From: Carex sylvatica
Taxonomy: Eukaryota; Streptophyta; Magnoliopsida; Poales; Cyperaceae
DNA: 64,000 nucleotides
NCBI GenBank assembly: GCA_964058845.1
Contig: CAXKVR010000051.1
Span: 1-64,000, forward strand
Direction: 5' to 3'
The notes under the pieces were generated by a model. That model did no database searches. It was given only the letters and a program-made list of their open reading frames with translations, and had not been told where the DNA came from. The position numbers were made by a program, and so were the translations under genes. Below are positions 35,657-47,721 of the stretch, in pieces (the first letter of the stretch is position 1; each line of letters starts with the position of its first letter).

Positions 35657-37235
35657 CTAGAGATATTTCCTAGCAAGAGCCCTGACCTTTGTATCAAAAT
35701 GAGAAGATGTAATACGAGACCCCGGCATGTATAGTGGATTCATTAGTATCTGCATTTGCAAGACAAATTAGATTAGCAGAACATATACACAGGTTTTGGA
35801 ACATATTAACTAATAAAAAGGTTATGTAGCACAACATTCGTCAAGATGGAGCAGTCAGGAAGGAAACAGCAGCAAGTCCGTCTGCACTACCAGTTAATTA
35901 CCAGCCTCACAAAAGAAAATATAATGTGACAGAATTTGTAAAAGTCGCAAAATTAAACCCCCTTTTTGCATGTTTATGGATATAATTCAATAGGGTGACC
36001 TGCTATGGGGAAAATAACTAACTGAATGTTTGGATTTTTTTAAATGCTCATAGCATTTGTTCTGAAACAATGTATTGCAAATTGAACAATTCATCAAATT
36101 CAGTATATTAACCAATACAGGTGATTTTAATCTTTTTTGGAACAAATCATCAAATTGCTCTATTCCCATCCCATTAAGGAGAAATTTTCAATTAAGAAGC
36201 TCTAGAATTAGTAACATCAAGAAAAAGAAAGAAAAAGGTTACCAACACCAATTGTAATAGCTTATAAAATATGACAATTCTCAAAATCCATGGAAAAGTA
36301 CCTTAATGTAAAGCTCATGAACCTCTTGAAAAAAACTCTTAATCCCATCTTCAGTACGAGAATCATGAAGTAACATAAATCTCGTATGTGCATCTACCAT
36401 AGATCAAGGAAAACAACAACTATACATAACCAACAATTCATTGCTTATACAATATATTATGGCATATGATATAAATCTTGTCAGATGATGTACACCATTT
36501 CTGTGGCAAAATTTACAACATAGGTGTCATGCACGCATTCCTATCTATAAAGTTGAAAAATCAAATAGAAAAGATTAAATAGGAAAAAGCATACCAGAAC
36601 TCAATTGATATAACAGGTTATAAATGCATCAGGTGAAGTACACAGTAGTTAACATTACAACATAAAAGGCTTGCCTATGCAAGCATAATTTGGTGGTCAA
36701 ATTAGCAACATGATATGCAATCATAAATTTAGTAAGAAACTAGCAAAAAAGGATATGACCAGCAGTAACATAAACAGACACAACAAGGTCATTGAATCTA
36801 TCCACTGACTTGAGAAACCTGCACATATTGCACATTGGTCCAAACATTGAATGTTAATAATGATAAAACCAAAAGAAGTAATGTAACTGAAATTTAAAAA
36901 GTATAGAAAAATTGCGAAAAAAAAAAAGATGTAAGAAAGTGAAGTACATGGCACTGGTAGTCCAAGCAAGGTCCTGAACAATGTCTAGAGCAGCATGTAG
37001 AATGAATTGGTGCTGATAAGCTACTTCTTCTTTCTGCATTATCCCAAGAAATTAACTAATTCATTAATTAATTACGGATTACCAAATAAACAAACACACT
37101 CTTTGGACGTTTAATTGAGTAATTACAAAAAAAAAAAAAAAAGGTAGTTTGTACCCTGGGTGCAGTACCAACTTCCGCTTCATAAATAGGAATGTCGTTC
37201 TTACTGACAATCACGAAACACGCCGTGCTTGCCAT
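35657..37235 (-). CDS. TRAPPC2: Trafficking protein particle complex subunit 2 (sedlin/TRAPPC2)
   Basis: Five coding exons (37235-37155, 37033-36948, 36818-36757, 36387-36302, 35749-35657) sum to 408 bp and 135 residues, the full length of plant sedlin. The protein starts MASTACFVIVSKNDIPIYEA, the longin-fold first strand. It continues with HQFILHAALDIVQDLAW, SVDRFNDLVVSVYVTAGH and MLLHDSRTEDGIKSFFQ, and ends LARKYL. It is a core subunit of the TRAPP tethering complexes, which act as exchange factors for Rab1/Rab11-type GTPases in ER-Golgi and Golgi traffic, including cell-plate formation in plants. Four exon junctions are established from the reading frame. The third intron is of AT-AC type (separate entry). 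Confidence 0.95.
36388..36756 (-). other. Probable U12-type AT-AC intron in TRAPPC2
   Basis: On the minus strand the intron begins ATATCCTTTT, the U12 donor consensus, and ends AC. TTTTCCTTGAT, a U12 branch-site match, lies 16-17 bases before the end. With these borders the codons rejoin as Gly-His-Thr-Arg, matching the conserved sedlin sequence. A GT-AG alternative would insert two residues, changing this stretch to Ala-Asp-Ala-His. Confidence 0.88.
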
Positions 37236-37624
37236 GCCTTCTAATTATCAATTAATCTCACTACTTTTACACCTAGTTGTACAGATCTAGTGGTGAATTT
37301 ACTACTGAGGCACAAATTTCAACTGATTCCTTGCGCAAAATGCTCCTGTATCGGTTTTCTCTAGTTGGTTGCTTCCCTTTTACCAACGAATTCGTCGCGA
37401 TTTGGTGCGGAGCGGGAGGGCGACGGTAGAGATGGAAAGAGCAGAGCAGAGGAGGTGCCTATACTATACTATAGTGGTGATCTGGATCTACCGGTGAGGG
37501 AAGGGACAAGGAGAGATTCGGATCTTTGTAGGCCTAATCTCGGTTCGTTTTAAATATACTCACAAGTCACAAGCCCTTTAAAAGGCCCGCTGTTACTTTA
37601 GCGTTTTCTTTACTGGCTTACTGG

Positions 37625-38069
37625 TAGGGGTGGAAACGGATCGGATAATATCCGATTTCGTCCGAATCCGAATTCAGAAAATTACTTAAATTATCCGATC
37701 CGTATCCGTATCCGACCGTTTACACTTTAAACCACAACAAATGTGATATATATTTTTAAATTAATTTATTAAATTGCATATTATACGAATAATTTATTAA
37801 ATTGCATATAGATATATATTTTGATGAACAATATAACACTATAACATAATTAGTGACTAATATTTTTGTAATATAATAGATGTTTTGTAACTAACAAGCT
37901 AATTATGAAAAATATTCATACCCGTCCGATATCCGATCCGTATCTGTAACATTTAATATCTGATCTGTATTCGTATCCGAGACTATCCGTATCTGTATCC
38001 AAAAAACTATAACGGATACGAATACAGTAAGACCACTATTTGATCTGTATCGAACTGTTTACACCCCTA
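37625..38069. mobile_element. hAT-type MITE with 8-bp target duplication
   Basis: Ends TAGGGGTG and CACCCCTA are inverted. The flanks CTTACTGG (37617-37624) and CTTATTGG (38070-38077) form an 8-bp duplication with one change. Inside are many ATCCGATCCGTATCCG-like direct and inverted motifs. At 445 bp without coding sequence it is a non-autonomous hAT element. It lies about 390 bp upstream of the TRAPPC2 start. Confidence 0.85.
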
Positions 38070-38189
38070 CTTATTGGTGATTGGAATGTAGGTTTTTTTT
38101 TTCCTTTTTTTTTGGAAAACACCATGTCGGCTTTTGTATAGTAAATGAAGTGTAAACAGGAACCCGTATCAGCCCACCCCAGCTAGCCG

Positions 38190-38435
38190 GAATGCGTATC
38201 CTCTACATTAACTCAAAAGATTGTATCCTCTGCATTAACTCAAAAATAATTTTTTTGAGTTAATGAATCTCAATTCTTTGATTTTAAATGGAGTTAATTT
38301 GATTTCTGCTTATGAAATAGAGAGTTCTTTAATATTAGTGTAAATTTAATCCGCATAAATTTTAAAATAAATTGGATGATCAAAATTTATTAACTCAAAA
38401 GTTCTCTTTTGAGTTAATGCAGAGGATACGAATTC
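38190..38435. mobile_element. MITE, Mutator-like family A
   Basis: The left end GAATGCGTATCCTCTACATT and the inverted right end GAATTCGTATCCTCTGCATT are terminal inverted repeats running on into AACTCAAAA. The 9-bp flanks are AGCTAGCCG and AGCTAGCTG. Ends match the copy at 24556-24762. An extra internal copy of TCCTCTGCATTAACTCAAAA occurs at about 38227. Confidence 0.82.
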
Positions 38436-38720
38436 AGCTAGCTGAGATGTAAGTGATAAATTTGAACCGTTTTTTTTTTTAAACTTGACAAAATTTCAAA
38501 GCAGATGCTTTACAGTTTGATATTAGATTAAATTAGATCTGGATGAAATTAATCTGGATAGTCTATTTTTTTTTAAATTGCACCTTACGAACCTAGGAGG
38601 GACACGGACTCATGTGAATTGGATCTCGGTTTTTCAATTATGTTGGCATGATGGCATGATGGCGTTTAAGCATAAATTTTGGAACAAAATTTTAGGTGCA
38701 AGATTCTTTAGTACAATGCA

Positions 38721-39448
38721 TAGAGGTGTACAATATGCGGGTCGATAATATTTTATTAAAATTTGAATTCAATCTAATTATATCGGGTTAAAAAAATTCT
38801 TTACTTAATTCATCTATAATCCAATCTAACCCATCTATTTTTTTTTATATACAGGTTATTATGGGTTATGTGGGTTAAACGGGTTATAATTTTGATCGAA
38901 GATCTATTATATATCTTTTTACTATTTTTATTAAAACTAGATACAAATAAAAGTGACAAAATAAATAAGATAGAAATAATTTAGCATATAATATCCATAA
39001 AAAAAAGGCATATCCAGAATGTAATATCCTAAAAAAAAGACAGCGACATATAACAATCGCATACAAAATCCATGAAATAAAAAACACATAACAATTCAAA
39101 TTCATGTAGCGGGTCATCCTTTCAACATAGATCTTCTGTTATTTTTATCAAAGCCTAAACATAGCACTCATCCTTTCAACATAGATCTTTTGTGATTTAT
39201 TTGATGTAGCGGGTCAGACTGAATAAATTATTCCTTCACATAGATTTGAGGTTAGGTCTGGGTATAAACGGATTATTAAGAGCAAATCCATGATGTAGCA
39301 GGTCAGACTGAATGAATTATTCCTTCACATAAGTTTGTCAAAATCCAACCCGTACCCGACCTAGTAACATCTCAAACCGGTAAAATACGGGTCGGGTTGG
39401 ACGGGTCAGACGGGTCGGGTGATTCGACAGTATTTTTGTACACCCCTG
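38721..39448. mobile_element. hAT-type non-autonomous element
   Basis: TAGAGGTGTAC and GTACACCCCTG are inverted ends flanked by perfect 8-bp duplications ACAATGCA (38713-38720 and 39449-39456). The 728-bp interior is AT-rich with GGGTCGGGT-type motifs near the right end and a direct duplication of GCGGGTCAGACTGAATAAAT-like sequence (39208 and 39298). There is no transposase. It lies directly left of Copia element 2. Confidence 0.85.
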
Positions 39449-39472
39449 ACAATGCATAAATAGCAGAATGTT

Positions 39473-39620
39473 TGTTGAATATTGTATTCTTAATATAAGG
39501 GTATTTAGGTAAAAGTGTGAATATAATAGTTATAGGGACTAAAGTGTAAGATTGAGTTGTATATCTAGACAGATTATCAATGAATGAAATTAATCTCCAT
39601 TTTCAATACTGTAAACTTCA
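39473..39620 (+). repeat. 5' LTR of Copia element 2
   Basis: 148 bp, TGTTGAATATTG to AAACTTCA. It lacks the ATAAGGAT 8-bp insertion seen in the 3' LTR. Confidence 0.93.
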
Positions 39621-39632
39621 TGGTATCAGAGC
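39621..39632 (+). promoter_or_regulatory. Primer-binding site of Copia element 2
   Basis: TGGTATCAGAGC, complementary to initiator-Met tRNA, begins at the first base after the LTR. Confidence 0.92.
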
Positions 39633-39922
39633 GGGAGACATTTCTCTCCGCTGCGTGCATCACGTGAGCGCCGCTCAAAGCACGACCATCACGCGTAGTC
39701 GCAGTGAGTCCAGCGCGTAGTCGCAGCGAGTGTTGTCGCGCCTAGTCGCGCGGAGTCAGTGTGCTGCGTTCTCCTCTGCCGTGCGTTTTCTTTTCTCGTT
39801 ACCCATCTGAGCTGAGCCGTTTCCCCTACTAGTTACTCATTTCTCGTTTCCCATTCTCGTTAACTCATCTGAGCCATTTTTTTTCTTTTCGTTACTCAAC
39901 CCTAAAAAATAAAAATAAAAAA

Positions 39923-42900
39923 ATGGCAAAAGACATAAACTTCTCTAAACCATCTCAGATCATCTCAGTGAGATTGAATGGGGCTGAGAACTATCTGTTA
40001 TGGTCAAGACAAATGCTTATGCACTTGAAAGGTCATAGACTGACCGGGTATGTTACTGGTTCAGTAAAGAAACCAGTAGCTGTGGGACAGGGAAAAGTTA
40101 GATGAAAAACCTGAGTTTCAAAAATGGGAGGCCGACGATGGCCAAGTTATGTCATGGCTAGTAAATTCGATGGAGGGTAGATTGCAAAGTCAGTTTATGA
40201 TGTTGAACACTGTTCGACAAGTGTGGGATCGAGCAGCCAAGATGTACTCTCAAAAAGGTAATCATGGACAGATCTATCACCTCCAGTCTAAGTCAGACAG
40301 TCTGGTACAGGAAGAAATGAGTGTGATTGAGTATTTCTCATAATTGAACAATATGTGGGAGCAAATAGATTTCTTTGATCCTTTGGCAATGGCATGCTCA
40401 GATGGGAAAAAAAATGACCTTTCGCTTCCTAGCTAGCCTCAACTCTGAGTTCGAGCAGATCCGACAGAGCCTCTGGTAGAGGAATCATCTACCTGCTCTT
40501 CGTGATGCCTTTGCAGTGGTGGTTCAAGAGGAAAGCATGAGGAAGGCAATGATATCTTTGCCAGTGCAGGAGGGTTCATCTATGTTGAGCCAGCCCCACA
40601 CAGTGTTCTCCCAGGGAGACAAAGTTTGTGATCACTGCCATAGGAAGAATCACACCCGGGAGACTTGCTGGGACTTACATGGAAGACCAGCTAGAGGTTG
40701 AGGTCGTGATGGTGGCCATGGTAGAGGACAAGGTAGAGGTCGTGGACCAGGACGTGGTGGAGAATACCAAAAGGCATGTGGATGACAACACAAGTATGCT
40801 AGGTTTAGGCACTGATGATATGGTGACTCAACTGGTGACCCAGCTTGCAGCTCGGCTCTTGTCCACTACCTCAGCTAGCAGTGCCTCACCTAGTTCTGCT
40901 CCATCTGGGGCTGACGGTTACATTCTTTCCTCTCTTCTTACCACTGTATTTAGACCTATTGGCACTGTTATAAAAGCTCTAATAGCCGAGTCTAGCCCTG
41001 ATCGGTCCTGGATTGTAGACTCTGGGGCATCTAAGCATATGACCCCTGATCCCACAATGTTCAAAACCTATAAGTCTATGTTTGGGAGAGAAAAGGTACA
41101 AACAGCCGATGGCTCGCTTTGTTCGATAGCAGGAGTTGGGGATGTAACATGTACTCCAGACCTCCAGCTATCATCAGTTTTTCATGTTCCTAACTTCACC
41201 AATAATCTCCTATTAGTTAGTCAATTGGTATATGATCTTAATTGTGTTGTTTCTCTGTCTCCTACTCATGTCGTGTTGCAGGAGCTGAAGACAGGAAGTA
41301 TGATTGGTATTGGCAAGAGGAGTGAAGGCTTGTACCGACTCAAGCAAGGAGGGGAGTTTTTAGACCCAAGAGCCTGTTTGGCAGAGACTCCAGAGTTGGA
41401 GATGTTTTTGTTACATTGCTGTTTAGGCCATATATCTTTTACTGTGCTTGGAAGGTTATATCCCAAGTTGTAATCTAAATGTAGCAAGATTAAACTAGTA
41501 TGTAATGCGTGTGAGTTTGCTAAACACACCAGAATAATGTATACCTCTTTTGGTAATAGAAGTTTTTCTTGCTTTGATATTGTTCATTCTGATGTTTGGG
41601 GGCCCTCGAGAGTTACTTCTTTATCTGGTTCAAGGTGGTTTGTCACTTTTATTGATTGTTATAGCTGGATGACTTGGCTGTACCTGTTGAGGAGTAAAGA
41701 GGGAGTTCTGGAGTGTTCCAAGACCTTTCACAAGATGGTGAAAACCCAATTTGAGAAGAAAGTGAAGGTGTTATGCACATATAATGGCACAGAATACACC
41801 AACAGGGTAATGCAAGACTTCTTACGAGGTAATGGTATTGTACATCAAACTACATGTGTGAATACATCTGAATAAAATGGTGTTGCAAAAAAGAATAACA
41901 GGCACATCTTGGAAGTGACGAGGTGCCTCCTCTTTGCCATGAATGTTCTGAGGTACCTTTGGGGGAGAAGCAGCACAGATTGCTACATATTTGATCAACA
42001 GAATGCCTTTGAGAGCGGTAGACTTCAGTACACTCCTTGAAATGCTCACAGGGACCACCTCATTTAAGGTACCTCCCAAAAATTTTGGCTGTGTGTGTTT
42101 TGTCCATAACACAAGTCCAGGTATTAGCAAACTTGATGCAAAGGCCCACAAATGTGTGTTTGTTGGGTACTCCAATGGGAAAAAGGGGTATAGATGTTAT
42201 GACCCTGTGAAGAAAAGGATGCTGGAAAGATTGGATGTGACATTTTGTGATCTTCAATTACATTTCATGATCTTCTTGAGGTGGTTGTCACCCATTCCTC
42301 GGACCGAGTTGGTCGAGAGGGGGAGAGTAAGGAATCTGAAAACAGTGTATCCGATACTACGATTGACCTAAGTCCAATTGCAGAGAGAGATCTGGACTCA
42401 AGCATGGATCAAAGCCTATCACCTCATAATAGCATATCAATAAGGTTTACACTCGAAAATCTCGCCATGAGAATGTTGAGCAACCTCCAGTCCAAGACCA
42501 AAACCAATTACTTGCTCTTGTCGACGGCTTGCTCACACCACAGTCTTCAGGTAACTCAGAGTTACCCTCAGGTACTCCTCTTTTCTCTGATCTTGATCTT
42601 CCTATTACCTTGCGCAAAGGAGTTCGATCAACTGTCTTGAAGCAAGGGAAAGACACCTCAACATCGCATCCTATCTCTCACTATGTTTCATTTGAGACAC
42701 TTTTCCCTACTTACAAAGCCTTTGTAACCTCCTTACACTCTAACTCTGTTCCATGTGATTAGAGGAAAGCAATGCAGGACCAAAAGTAGAAGAATGCAAT
42801 GTTCGAGGAGATGAGAGCATTAGTTAAGAATGACACCTGGGATATGGTCCCTAGACCATCCAACAAGAGCACTGTAGGATGCAAGTGGATATACTTGACA

Positions 42901-44275
42901 AAATATACTCCATAGGGAAAGGTGGACAGATTCAAGGCCAGATTGGTGGCCAAAGGTTACATACAAACATATGGTGTGGATTATGAGGAGACCTTTGCTC
43001 CAGTGGCTAAAATGAATACTGTCAGAACCCTCATCTCATGTGCGGTAAACTTTAGGTGGGATTTGTGCCAGCTGGATGTTAAAAATGCCTTTCTTCATTG
43101 TGACTTAAAGGAAGAGGTATATATGGAGATCCCACCTGGGTTTGAAAATGAACAACTGAAGGGTAAAGTGTGTCGTCTGAAGCGCTCCATGTAAGGGTTA
43201 AAGCAGTCACCACGAGCTTGGTTTGACAGGTTTTCTATGTCAATGAAAAAACTAGGCTATTAGCAAAGTAGTGTCGATCACACTATGTTCATCCAAAGAA
43301 AATGGGAGAAGATCTGCATTCTAGTTGTGTATGTGGATGATATAGTGTTAACAGGTAATGATCATGTTGAGATGAAGAGGCTTAAGGCCAGCTTAGCCAT
43401 AGAGTTTGAAATGAAAAACCTGGGTGAATTGCGCTACTTTCTAGGCATTGAGGTTGCTCGTTCAAGAAAAGGGGTAGTTCTCTCACAGCAAAAGTATGTT
43501 CTAGATCTGCTAAGTGACACAGGGATGTTTGGGTGTCGACCGGTCAATAGACCCTAATAAAAAGTTGAAAGGAGGGATAGGTGATCAAGTAGATAGAGGA
43601 CAGTATCAGCGCCTGGTAGGCAGACTAATCTACTTGGCACATACTTAACCTGACATTGCATACGCTGTGAGCGTAGTGAGCAGATATATACACGACCCTA
43701 GAGTTCCACATCAAGAGGCTGTGTATCATATTTTGAGGTATCTCAAGAGCTGTCCAGGAAAAGGTGTGCTCCTCAGTAAAAATGGGCACACTAGGATTGA
43801 AGTCTATACAGATGCCGATTGGGCAGGGTGTCTTGATGATAGAAAGTCAACTTCATGCTACTGTTCGTTTGTTGGGGGTAATCTAGTTTTCTAGCGAAGC
43901 AAGAAGCAGAATGTAGTAGCAAGGTCCACTGCAGAGGCTGAGTATAGAGTCATGGCCCAAGGTGTGAGTGAAGGGTTGTGGTTACGAAGATTGCTATCAG
44001 AATTGGAGTTGCTGGAGAACAAACCCATAATGTTGTACTGTGACAACAAGGCGGCTATAAACATAGCAAACAACCCAGTATAACATGATAGAACCAAACA
44101 TGTGGAGATTGACCGACACTTTATCAAGGATAAACTTGACGAGAGCATTATATGTATGCCTTTCGTTCGAACCAAGGAGCAAATTGCTAATATCTTCACA
44201 AAAGGGTTGAGTGTCACAGACTTCTCCAATGTAATAGGCAAGATGAGCATGATCAATATCTATGCATCATCTTGA
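39923..44275 (+). pseudogene. Copia element 2 gag-pol polyprotein, broken
   Basis: Gag opens at 39923 (MAKDINFSKPSQ) with the UBN2-like ENYLLWSRQMLMHL. An intact zinc knuckle, CDHCHRKNHTRETC, lies at about 40630. The protease site is IVDSGASKHM (about 41012). GAG-pre-integrase shows a degenerate LGHIS. The integrase has VHSDVWGPS and a degenerate second acid motif. Reverse transcriptase has RLVAKGYIQTYGVDYEETF, LDVKNAFLH and YVDDIVLTG (YVDD at 43330-43341). RNase H has YTDADWAGC, then DNKAAI and TKHVEIDRHFI. At least eight stops (for example after VGQGKVR, at SM*GLKQ near 43192, and in RNase H near 43894) plus frameshifts prevent a full product. Confidence 0.92.
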
Positions 44276-44281
44276 GGGGAA
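44272..44281 (+). promoter_or_regulatory. Polypurine tract of Copia element 2
   Basis: TTGAGGGGAA directly precedes the 3' LTR, as expected for plus-strand priming. Confidence 0.8.
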
Positions 44282-44437
44282 TGTTGAATATTGTATTCTT
44301 AATATAAGGATATAAGGGTATTTAGGTAAAAGTGTAAATATAATAGTTATAGGGACTAAAGTGTAAGATTGAGTTGTATATCTAGACAGATTATCAATGA
44401 ATGAAATTAATCTCCATTTTCAATACCGTAAACTTCA
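44282..44437 (+). repeat. 3' LTR of Copia element 2
   Basis: 156 bp, TGTTGAATATTG to AAACTTCA. Its last 55 bases are the first part of the 91-bp tandem repeat that follows. Confidence 0.93.
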
Positions 44438-44655
44438 ATGTTATTTTGACAATGCATAAATAGCAGAATGGTATAGACAAATTATCAATGAATGAAATTA
44501 ATCTCCATTTTCAATACCGTAAACTTCAATGTTATTTTGACAATGCATAAATAGCAGAATGGTATAGACAAATTATCAATGAATGAAATTAATCTCCATT
44601 TTCAATACCGTAAACTTCAATGTTATTTTGACAATGCATAAATAGCAGAATGGTA
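44383..44655. repeat. 91-bp tandem triplication joining the LTR tail to its flank
   Basis: Three units start at 44383, 44474 and 44565, each exactly 91 bp. Each consists of the last 55 bases of the LTR (from TAGACA to ACTTCA), the ATGTT target site, and flank containing GACAATGCATAAATAGCAGA. Units 2 and 3 therefore carry LTR fragments outside the element. Confidence 0.95.
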
Positions 44656-45346
44656 AATAACAGTATGCACTCATCGGACGGACATAATACTGTTAAGCGA
44701 TTAATCAAGAATAATTGAGAATAATTGGTCATAATAAAAAAGAATCGACCAATTAGTTGATAAAATCCGCAACGGATTGGTCACCACCAACGACTAATTG
44801 GCCAATTAATCAACCTAAACAAATATTTTTTTACAACACTTGATAAATAGTTAAAACGTTTTTTTATAGAAGCCCTATTATTTTTTTCCCTTGATAAGTT
44901 CATTGCATTACGAAATGCCTACTCAAAGAAAATTTCCAGCAGAAATCCTATTATTGAATGAACTAGAACTAAACGAAAGGTCTAATTCACATTTCCAGCA
45001 GAACACAGATGAAACAAAGCATTCTTTAGCCAAATTAGTCACTATCCATAAATAAATAAAAATATTGAGATTAAATTATTATTTTACTATCTTTTAGAGA
45101 GGAAGAAGGAACAATGCATGTGCATTGGAACAAAAAGAAAATTACAATAAAATAATTACAATCACGGTGCATCTGCTTGTATAGACAAAGCAAATTAATA
45201 ATGAAACATTACGAACAAAACAATCACAGAACAATGCTACTCAATGCAAAAAAGCACTAACAATTAAGAATAGTTTATATAAAATCCAATCCTTGCTCAT
45301 AATTTCAAAAATTCAGCAACCAATAAATTGAAAATATAGTAGCCAG
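44656..45346. other. Intergenic, 3' flank of PDF1A
   Basis: AT-rich non-coding sequence. An ATTGGTC/GACCAAT-rich patch lies at 44720-44815, but no bounded element could be defined. Confidence 0.5.
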
Positions 45347-47008
45347 TTAGCGAACACCAAGAGGAGGGCAACCGACCGGTAGAGGCAACTCCAGGTTTTC
45401 TACAGTCCGGAAGGTCCTTTTAACCATCTTGTCAACATATAACGTACCGTCGAGGTGATCGCATTCGTGTTGAAGGATTCGTGCCTGCCAACCCCTTGCC
45501 TCCAATTTTATGGGTTGGCCATCTCGTCCTAAACCGGATACCTCCACCTCAAGATCTCTCTCGACAGCTGCCCGGAAATCGTCCACACTATAGATATGCA
45601 ATAGTTACTACCATACACTTTAAGTTATGGTTTGATCATAGTTTATGCATAAGAAATGCAAGATACACACTGAAACAAGCATAATTGGACAAGAAGGCAT
45701 TGCTGGTATGAAGATTACAAGAAGATAACAAATATATTAAGAAATTACAGCTCTCATCATTGCTGGCATGAAATCATTACTGTTTTTTCAACATTACCTC
45801 AAGCATCCTTCGAAGAAAATTGCCTTTTTGTTGCTCAAGTTTCTGAGCTTTGGATTTAGAATGACCTGGTTTGAGTAAAAGAACAATTGCTGAATATAAG
45901 TAATGAACTTCAAGCTATTACAGTAAGAAAAAAAGGAAAAGCATAGCATTAAATTAACTTACAAGAAGATCAAAGGGATGCCTTTCTTGAACTTCAATTT
46001 CATTCTGACGAGCATAACTAATGTATTCTTTTGTGTCTTCTAGGACAATGATCTGCTAAATCTAAAATGAAATGGATTAGCAAGTCCTGATTTACTTTAC
46101 CTGGGATTAGTAATTGTATTTAAAAAAAAAAGAGCTAATGATGCTTGTGAAAACTGTAATAAAAGAACAAGGAAAGGTAACTAAACAATAGCTCATCACA
46201 CTATACGGCATTATTCAACATGGCTCAAGTTTTGTTTTGTTCCTGCCTGTAACACAATTCAGCATGGGACGTCTAATTAGCACACAATTGAATAGGACAG
46301 GCATACCACATTAGCATAAAATTAATGTTTAAACAACTTAGAAATCTTAATTAAACAAGACAGTTGAATTAACATTTCCTAATCCATGAAAATCTTATTA
46401 CCATGATTGTTTTCTTAAATCTCTCGAAACCACATCAAGAATCAATAAGCATACTATCATTAATCAACCCTCATTGTTTGCAAGCCACCCTCCATATAAC
46501 TACTTACAAAAGTGCAGAGCTGGTTTTTCATGCACAATTCAAGCCGGCCTAATTGTTGGAGTGAGAATAAAATGAGAAACAAAAGCAAAAGTACCTTCAA
46601 GGGGACGCCGATTTGGGGAGCAGCGAGGCCAACACCAGGAGCATTCCTCATGACAGAAATCATGTCCTCAATTACCTTCTCTATCTTCTCTGATCCAATC
46701 TCTTCCATAGCCACCTCTTTTGCCGGCTCATGCAGCACCGGGTCCCCCGCCTTCACTATCTCTGGTAACACCGCTTTCTTAGCTCCAAAGCCAGAGAACC
46801 ATCCTGTTGCAGACACTCTAAACCTCGACCTAGACCTTGGCGTTGATAGCATTAGCTTTACAATTTTAATTTCACTGGCGTAACTAAGTCTCGTTGTCTT
46901 CGAAACAGTAGTGTGGATTAAAGCACCAGCGCTGGTGCCTGATACTGACAGATACAGTGGGATGAGGCGCTGCGAATGGAACCAGCATAAGCGTTGGATA
47001 CCATCCAT
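45347..47008 (-). CDS. PDF1A: Peptide deformylase 1A, organellar
   Basis: Four exons (47008-46595, 46052-45963, 45865-45798, 45587-45347), all GT-AG, total 813 bp and 270 residues. The first ~75 residues are rich in Arg/Ser/Leu and resemble an organelle targeting peptide. The three deformylase motifs are intact: [10 protein letters not shown] (from about 125), EGCLS (187-191, split by intron 3) and HECDH (231-235). Cys189 and the two His bind the metal, and Glu232 is catalytic. The enzyme removes the N-formyl group from nascent proteins made in mitochondria or plastids. [20 protein letters not shown] and the tail [12 protein letters not shown] are typical of the PDF1A rather than the PDF1B clade. 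Exact organelle is inferred. Confidence 0.95.
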
Positions 47009-47222
47009 TCTTTGCTCCGCCGCTCTCCTCTCTTCTCTCCTCTATCTCGCCGAGCTGGAGCCTGGAGGTAGTTATTACTTTTTACTGATTTGCAGGGGAC
47101 TTGGAGGATAGGAAGATGGTTCTCTTGTTAGGCCTCTATTAAGCCCAATTGAGCCCAATAGACATAGAATATTCCTGCCAAGCATCTGCCATGATCCTTA
47201 AAAAAAAAAAAAAAAAAAAAAA

Positions 47223-47312
47223 ATGTTTAGATCTGGACCGTTCGATTAGAATCCGGACTAATCCGGTCCGAAGTGGAATACAGATTCTGATCAGACGGTC
47301 CGATCTAAACAT
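47223..47312. repeat. Small hairpin MITE-like inverted repeat
   Basis: ATGTTTAGATCTGGACCGTT at the left and its near-complement at the right (ending TCTAAACAT) form about 31-bp arms around a short loop. It follows a 23-base A run and sits in the upstream region of PDF1A. Confidence 0.7.
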
Positions 47313-47721
47313 AAATATTATGTTACCATAGGTGAATTGAATTCCCAATGAGGTGCATCTTATTATGGGTCGTCCGATTTTAGAGGATTTCAAGTTTTCA
47401 ACACGGGAATTAAAAAATCAGTTGCAACGCGTCATCAACGTGATTATGGGTCGTCCGATTTAACTAAAGCCGCCAATCAAGTGTCAAATGACGGTCAACG
47501 CAGAAAATAGCATATGAAAAAATAATAATGGAAAAATTAAATTATAGACGGAGTCACGGAGGTGATGCGCTGATGGGTACCAATTGACGGTGATTAACTA
47601 TGATTATTCTTTGTGCCCGAAAATAGATATCTATTTTTTATGATGCCACATGATAAAAATAAATAAAATTCACTACCCGACCTCGCTCTTACTTTTCAAC
47701 TAAGACCGTACCCTTTCCTGG

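Larger units (their letters stand above)
39473..44437 (+). mobile_element. Short-LTR Ty1/Copia retrotransposon, structurally complete, coding decayed
   Basis: LTRs of 148 bp (39473-39620) and 156 bp (44282-44437) begin TGTTGAAT and end ACTTCA. Flanking pentamers are both ATGTT (39468-39472, 44438-44442), a perfect target duplication. The primer site TGGTATCAGAGC abuts the 5' LTR and the purine tract TTGAGGGGAA abuts the 3' LTR. The LTRs are nearly identical apart from an 8-bp indel, so insertion is fairly recent. The coding part nevertheless has many stops, so the copy was probably mobilised in trans or inserted already defective. Confidence 0.95.
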
